Assembly: GCA_001717545.1 (NCBI GenBank)
Contig: CP017039.1
Location: 434,001 to 498,000, forward strand
Length of the DNA: 64,000 nt
Source: Anaerolineaceae bacterium oral taxon 439
GTDB lineage: Bacteria > Chloroflexota > Anaerolineae > Anaerolineales > Anaerolineaceae
Direction of reading: 5' to 3'
The notes under the pieces are model-generated. The model was given only the letters and a program-made list of their open reading frames with translations. It made no database searches and had not been told where the DNA came from. Both the position numbers and the translations under genes were made by a program. Shown here in pieces: positions 60,110 to 64,000 of this stretch (positions are counted from its first letter, which is position 1; each line of letters begins with the position of its first letter).

Positions 60110-61117
60110 ATGAAAAAAATTACAATTACGGATATCGCGGCACGTGCGGGCGTTTCGATCGCGACCGTTTCCAGAGTTATGAACGATCAGGACAACGTTT
60201 CCCTGAAGACGAAAACGCACGTTATCGAGACGATGGCGGCGATGAATCTCGAAATCCCGGAAAAGATCAAAAGCGGGCTGCCGTTAAAACTCGGCATGGT
60301 CGTTTCCGGATATGACAGCGCTTCGCCGGAATCGAGTTTTTTCTATGAAGTCGTTTCCGGCGCCGGTTTCGAGGCCGATCGGCGGCACGCGACTTTTTCC
60401 TTCACCCCGATTCTCGGCGGGAGCCCGTTTGAATCTGAGCTTCTGAAAAGGGGCGATTTAGACGGACTGATCGTCGCCGGCGTTCCGATTCCCGACAACG
60501 TGATCAGGAAGATCAGCGCGTATCCGTTCCCGACCGTTTTCATCGGGCGGTACCTCGAGTACGAAGAGCGCTTGAATTACGTGACGCCGGATAACGTCGG
60601 CGGCGGGAGGATTGCTGCGAAATATCTTTACGAATCGGGTCATCGCGAAATTTGCATCCTGAACGGATCGGAAAGTCTTAACGTTTTTCGCGATCGGATC
60701 CTCGGGGTTCAGGAAATCCTGTCGCAGCGGCTGGAAATATCGATTATGACCCAAAACAGCTTCAACGAAGACGCCGGCTATGAGGCGATGGCGGAGGTTC
60801 TCGCGCGGAAAAAGGTCCCAACCGCGGTTCTGGCGCTGTCGGACTGGATGGCGATCGGCGCGCTCCGGGCGATCCGGGACGAGGGCCTCCGCGTCCCGGA
60901 CGATATTTCGGTCATGGGTTTTTCGGATCTTCCCGTGACCGGAATCCAGTCGCCGCCGCTGACGACGATTCATATTCCGCAGCGGAGGCTCGGAACGCTG
61001 GCGGTTCAGCTGCTGATTTCGTTGATTCATAAAAATCTTTTGGGTCCTGTCGGGATGGTCATTCCGCTTGAGTTAGTCGTTCGCGGCTCGACAAAACCGC
61101 TTGGAGCGCGCGCATGA
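60110..61117 (+). CDS. LacI-family transcriptional regulator
   Basis: 335 residues. The N-terminal headpiece (ITDIAARAGVSIATVSRVMN) is a LacI helix-turn-helix with hinge helix near residue 50; the rest is a periplasmic-binding-protein-like sensor (LDGLIVAGVPIPDNV, AAKYLYESGHREICILNG, RVPDDISVMGFSDLP). It probably represses the sugar-uptake operon that follows it directly: the stop overlaps the next start by four bases. There is no good ribosome-binding site before the ATG and no typical CG-centred LacI operator was found upstream. Confidence 0.9.
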   Translation: MKKITITDIAARAGVSIATVSRVMNDQDNVSLKTKTHVIETMAAMNLEIPEKIKSGLPLKLGMVVSGYDSASPESSFFYEVVSGAGFEADRRHATFSFTPILGGSPFESELLKRGDLDGLIVAGVPIPDNVIRKISAYPFPTVFIGRYLEYEERLNYVTPDNVGGGRIAAKYLYESGHREICILNGSESLNVFRDRILGVQEILSQRLEISIMTQNSFNEDAGYEAMAEVLARKKVPTAVLALSDWMAIGALRAIRDEGLRVPDDISVMGFSDLPVTGIQSPPLTTIHIPQRRLGTLAVQLLISLIHKNLLGPVGMVIPLELVVRGSTKPLGARA

Positions 61118-62454
61118 ACCCGTATCAGACGATCGTCTGCGGCGGGGGACCGTCCGGAATCACGGCCGCTTTAGCTTCGGCGCGGAACGGCGCTCAGACG
61201 CTCCTGATCGAGCAATGCGCTTTTTCCGGCGGGTCATCGACGAACGCGCTCGTTTATCCCTGGATGTCGTTCCATGATTCCCGAGGGAATCAGGTCGTCG
61301 GCGGAATCGGTCAGCAGATCGTATCCGCGCTGGTCGAGCGCGGCGGTTCCCCGGGTCACGTTCGCGACACGATCGGATTCGTGTCTACGGTTACGCCGTT
61401 CGACGCTGAAATCTATAAGCGGCTGATCGACGAGCTGCTCGCGGAGGCGGGCGTCGACGTCCTGTATCATACGCGCCTGATCGGCGCGGAGGTCGAGGGA
61501 GATCAGGTTCGTTCGATTCAGGTCGCGAATCCATCGGGGATAACGACGCTCAGCGCCGAGCTGTATATCGATTCGACCGGGAACGGCGATCTCGCCTGGC
61601 TCGCCGGAAACCCGTTTTATATGGGCAGGAAAACGGATGGGCTGACGCAGCCGATGACGATGAATTTCGTTCTGGGCGGCGTCGATCTCGATGAGGTCAG
61701 ATCGTATCTTGTTGCGCATCCCGACGAATTTTTTTCCGGGAGCCTGATTTCCGAACTCGACCGGATCCCGCTGACCGGCGTCTCGGGCTTCTTCAGGCAC
61801 TGGGCGGAGCACGGACCGAAGTCGATTCCGCGCGATCGTCTCCTCTTTTTCGTCGGACTGAACCCCGGCGAGGTCTCGGTTAACACGACGCGGGTCATCA
61901 AACGCAGTGGAACGGACGCGCGTGATCTGACCAGCGCCGAACGGGAAGGCCGGCGGCAGGTAGCCGAGCTGATCGAGTTCGTCCGCGAATATATCCCCGG
62001 CTTTTCCTGTTCGTTCCTGAGCCATACCGCGCCGGGGATCGGCGTCCGAGAGACGCGGCGGATGAGCGGACGGTATGTCCTGAGCTCAGCGGATATCGTC
62101 CGCTCGCGCCCATTCGCGGATCGCATCGCGCATTCCGGCTATCCGCTGGATCTTCATGATCCGACCGGGAACACGCTGGCTTATCAGGAAATTCAGAACG
62201 GCCTGGCGTACGATATCCCATATCGGTGCCTGCTGCCGCTGAAAATAAAAAACCTGCTGCTGAACGGGCGCTGTATTTCGGTGACGCATACCGCCTTTTC
62301 CTCAACGCGAGTGACCCCCAGCTGCATGGCGATCGGTCAGGCGGCGGGGACCGCGGCGGCGCTTTCCGTCCGGGAGAAAAAGAGCCCGGCGGATCTTGAC
62401 GTTCGTAAACTTCAGGACCGGCTCGTCCGTCAGGATGCCGTCCTGAGGCCTTAG
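61114..62454 (+). CDS. FAD-dependent oxidoreductase (FAD-dependent oxidoreductase 12831 type)
   Basis: 446 residues. N-terminal FAD dinucleotide motif VCGGGPSGITAALASARNG, an ESG-like second flavin motif in LIEQCAFSGGSSTNALVYP, and a C-terminal flavin-closing segment ACMAIGQAAGTAAAL. Proteins of this group are often encoded next to carbohydrate ABC transporters and LacI regulators, where they are believed to oxidise sugars or sugar acids, although the substrates are mostly unproven. It sits between the LacI gene (four-base overlap) and the sugar-binding-protein gene (26-base gap). Confidence 0.85.
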   Translation: MNPYQTIVCGGGPSGITAALASARNGAQTLLIEQCAFSGGSSTNALVYPWMSFHDSRGNQVVGGIGQQIVSALVERGGSPGHVRDTIGFVSTVTPFDAEIYKRLIDELLAEAGVDVLYHTRLIGAEVEGDQVRSIQVANPSGITTLSAELYIDSTGNGDLAWLAGNPFYMGRKTDGLTQPMTMNFVLGGVDLDEVRSYLVAHPDEFFSGSLISELDRIPLTGVSGFFRHWAEHGPKSIPRDRLLFFVGLNPGEVSVNTTRVIKRSGTDARDLTSAEREGRRQVAELIEFVREYIPGFSCSFLSHTAPGIGVRETRRMSGRYVLSSADIVRSRPFADRIAHSGYPLDLHDPTGNTLAYQEIQNGLAYDIPYRCLLPLKIKNLLLNGRCISVTHTAFSSTRVTPSCMAIGQAAGTAAALSVREKKSPADLDVRKLQDRLVRQDAVLRP

Positions 62455-62480
62455 TTTTTCTTTTTGGGAAGGAGAAAAAA

Positions 62481-63785
62481 ATGAAGAAAAAAAAGTTGTT
62501 GTTGGTTTTATGTTCGGTTGTTCTCGTTCTCCTGATCGGGGCGATCGTGGTTTCGGCGGAGGACGCCGGCGAAATCATGGACGCGGAGCCGGTCGGCGAT
62601 GGGAAGCTGACGGTCTGGGTCGCGGGAAACACCCCTGATATTCAGGAAGCCTTCAATCAGGTCATTGAAAATTTCAATCAGAACAACCCGAAATTTTCCG
62701 TGACCGTCGAATTCATTCCCTGGGGCGATCTTTCGACGAAGCTGACGACCGCGTTGTCGGCGAAGGTTGGCCCTGATTTGTTTATGCATGGCGTCGCGGC
62801 CAGCGCCGGCTTCATGGGTAAGGACCAGATCGAAGACCTGACGCCGTATTTTGAGGCGCTTCCGGATCAGGACGATTTTCTCGCCAACCTGATTTCCGCC
62901 GGGAGCGTCGATGGGAAGCTGGCGATGATGCCGGTTCAGGTTACCAATTACATGCTGATTTACCGGAAAGATCTTTACGAGGAAGCCGGACTCGATCCCG
63001 AAAATCCGCCGGCGACCTGGGAAGACCTCGCCGCGGCCGCTGAAAAGCTGACGAAGCGCGACGACCTCGGAATTACCGTCGCAGGGCTGCAGCTTCCCGT
63101 TGAGGGCGCGGACGTTGAAATGGCCTACCTGCCGATCCTGCGGTCGATGGGGGGAGATTTATTATCCGACGATTTTAAAACGGCGGCGTTTAATTCCCCC
63201 GAGGGGTTGAAAGCGCTCCGTTATTATCTCGATTTATTTGAGGTTCATCAGGCTTCGTCGTTGACGCCGCTCCCAGGCGATCCGACCGTTCCTCCGATTG
63301 CCCGCGGTTCCGCGGCGCAGGTTATCTCCGGACAGTTCAGTCTGGCGCAGATTAAAACCGCTTCGCCGGAACTGTATTCGCAGGTCGCCGTCGTCGCTCC
63401 GCCCGCCGGGGAATCCGGAAAGCCGTCTACGATGTCGTCGTTTTCGGGTTTCATGATGAACGCCGCAAGCGAGCGTAAAGAAGACGCATGGACGCTGATG
63501 CGGCATATTGTCAGCCCGACGAGCCTGACGATTATCGACGGGAGTTCGCTTTTCCTTCCGCCGCGGAAATCGCTTCAGTCCGCGCCGTTTATTACCGACG
63601 ACCCGCTTTTCGAAGCGTTCGCGCTCGGTCTCGAATACGGCGCAGGGAATCCGAATATTCCGGCCTGGGTCGAAGTTCGCAATACCATGGTGGAACATCT
63701 TGTTTCCGCGCTGAACGGTCAGTCAACCGCCGAAGAAGCGCTTCAGGCCGCGGAAGAAGCGGTCAATAAGGTCCTTTCGCAGTAA
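62481..63785 (+). CDS. Sugar ABC transporter substrate-binding protein (family 1)
   Basis: 434 residues, GGAAGGAG upstream. The signal peptide (KKLLLVLCSVVLVLLIGAIV, cleavage near VSAED) has no lipobox, so the protein is secreted or held otherwise. The mature chain shows the extracellular solute-binding fold of maltose-type transporters: LTVWVAGNTPDIQEAFNQVI, FIPWGDLSTKLTTAL, PQVTNYMLIYRKDLYEEAGL-like strand and PPATWEDLAAAAEKL. It captures a carbohydrate for the permease encoded next. A strong hairpin lies between the two genes. Confidence 0.92.
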   Translation: MKKKKLLLVLCSVVLVLLIGAIVVSAEDAGEIMDAEPVGDGKLTVWVAGNTPDIQEAFNQVIENFNQNNPKFSVTVEFIPWGDLSTKLTTALSAKVGPDLFMHGVAASAGFMGKDQIEDLTPYFEALPDQDDFLANLISAGSVDGKLAMMPVQVTNYMLIYRKDLYEEAGLDPENPPATWEDLAAAAEKLTKRDDLGITVAGLQLPVEGADVEMAYLPILRSMGGDLLSDDFKTAAFNSPEGLKALRYYLDLFEVHQASSLTPLPGDPTVPPIARGSAAQVISGQFSLAQIKTASPELYSQVAVVAPPAGESGKPSTMSSFSGFMMNAASERKEDAWTLMRHIVSPTSLTIIDGSSLFLPPRKSLQSAPFITDDPLFEAFALGLEYGAGNPNIPAWVEVRNTMVEHLVSALNGQSTAEEALQAAEEAVNKVLSQ

Positions 63786-63805
63786 AACGAACGGTTCAGA
63801 TTTTA

Positions 63806-63839
63806 CGGCTTCGGGCGTGGGTCGCCGCGCTCGAAGCCG
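63806..63839 (+). repeat. Hairpin between binding-protein and permease genes
   Basis: CGGCTTCGGGCG (63806-63817) pairs with CGCTCGAAGCCG (63828-63839), with one G-T pair and a ten-base loop. Similar intercistronic hairpins in binding-protein operons stabilise the upstream mRNA and lower downstream expression. Confidence 0.6.
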
Positions 63840-63852
63840 GCCTGGATGGATC

Positions 63853-64000
63853 ATGATCAAAACGCTATCACGCGGCGCGGCGAAAAAACCGCTCAGCCAG
63901 AAGACAAAACGGACTCTTTGGGGCTATCTCTTCGTATCGCCCGCCCTGATCTACTTCCTGATCTGGGTGTTTTTACCGGTTGCCGCGTCGTTCGCGCTGA
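63853..64000 (+). CDS. Sugar ABC transporter permease, partial (5' end only)
   Basis: Starts at ATG 63853 and runs off the window after 49 codons. The N-terminus MIKTLSRGAAKKPLSQKTKR is basic and is followed by a first membrane helix (WGYLFVSPALIYFLIWVFLP), the usual opening of MalF/UgpA-type permeases. It follows the substrate-binding-protein gene and should form the transport channel with further genes beyond the window. Confidence 0.8.
   Translation, partial: MIKTLSRGAAKKPLSQKTKRTLWGYLFVSPALIYFLIWVFLPVAASFAL

Overview
The window is one densely packed, GC-rich bacterial chromosome segment of about 50 protein genes and two tRNA-Arg genes, with no phage block, CRISPR array or intact insertion sequence. 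The gene content suggests a Chloroflexota bacterium, probably of the class Anaerolineae. This is inferred from lipoproteins and surface proteins with Thr/Pro-rich linkers, NBR1-type Ig-like, LysM and SH3 domains, a membrane glycosyltransferase fused to an NHL propeller, a Gram-positive-type LexA box, and the absence of recognisable outer-membrane machinery. No 16S rRNA is present to confirm it.

Layout. 1-2.9 kb: two paralogous secreted Ig-like proteins (the first cut by the window edge) around a small element with imperfect terminal inverted repeats, then an SGNH hydrolase. 3.0-5.9 kb: a complete ECF vitamin-type transporter (S, T and fused double ATPase), ended by a terminator. 6.1-11.4 kb: a very large SecA, HolB and tRNA-Arg(CCU). 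11.4-17.6 kb, minus strand: an AraC regulator; a two-gene rRNA methyltransferase operon (a G1405 aminoglycoside-resistance-type homologue followed by an RsmF-like m5C enzyme); and thrC-thrB with a LysM lipoprotein. 17.7-24.5 kb: an orphan BRO-type antirepressor, IlvE, a BMP-like lipoprotein and a six-repeat SH3 membrane protein. 24.6-37 kb: lexA under its own SOS box and overlapping a glycosyltransferase, a two-component system, a second glycosyltransferase, TrpS, surface-polysaccharide genes, a split threonine/serine exporter and a TraX-like protein. 37-43 kb: ClpC, an EF-G-like GTPase and PPK2. 43-51 kb: a GAF histidine kinase, a methyltransferase, a three-gene DUF3990/DUF3791 cassette (probable ADP-ribosyltransferase toxin-antitoxin), MiaB, MutS2 and a lipoprotein. 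51-54.2 kb, minus strand: membrane protein, M19 dipeptidase, phosphoribosyltransferase-like protein, nitroreductase and a gene remnant. 54.3-59.4 kb: a beta-lactamase-fold protein and the glycosyltransferase-NHL fusion. 59.4-60.1 kb: an AT-richer stretch with palindromes and tRNA-Arg(GCG). 60.1-64 kb: a LacI regulator, FAD oxidoreductase, sugar-binding protein and the start of a permease, forming a carbohydrate-uptake operon cut by the window end.

The most interesting points are the Rmt-like/RsmF-like operon, whose families modify positions 1405 and 1407 of the same decoding-site helix; the DUF3990 cassette; the roughly 1400-residue SecA with a large helical-wing insertion; the lexA promoter with an SOS box exactly between -35 and -10; and several genes whose -10 box lies only six bases before the start codon, implying leaderless mRNAs.
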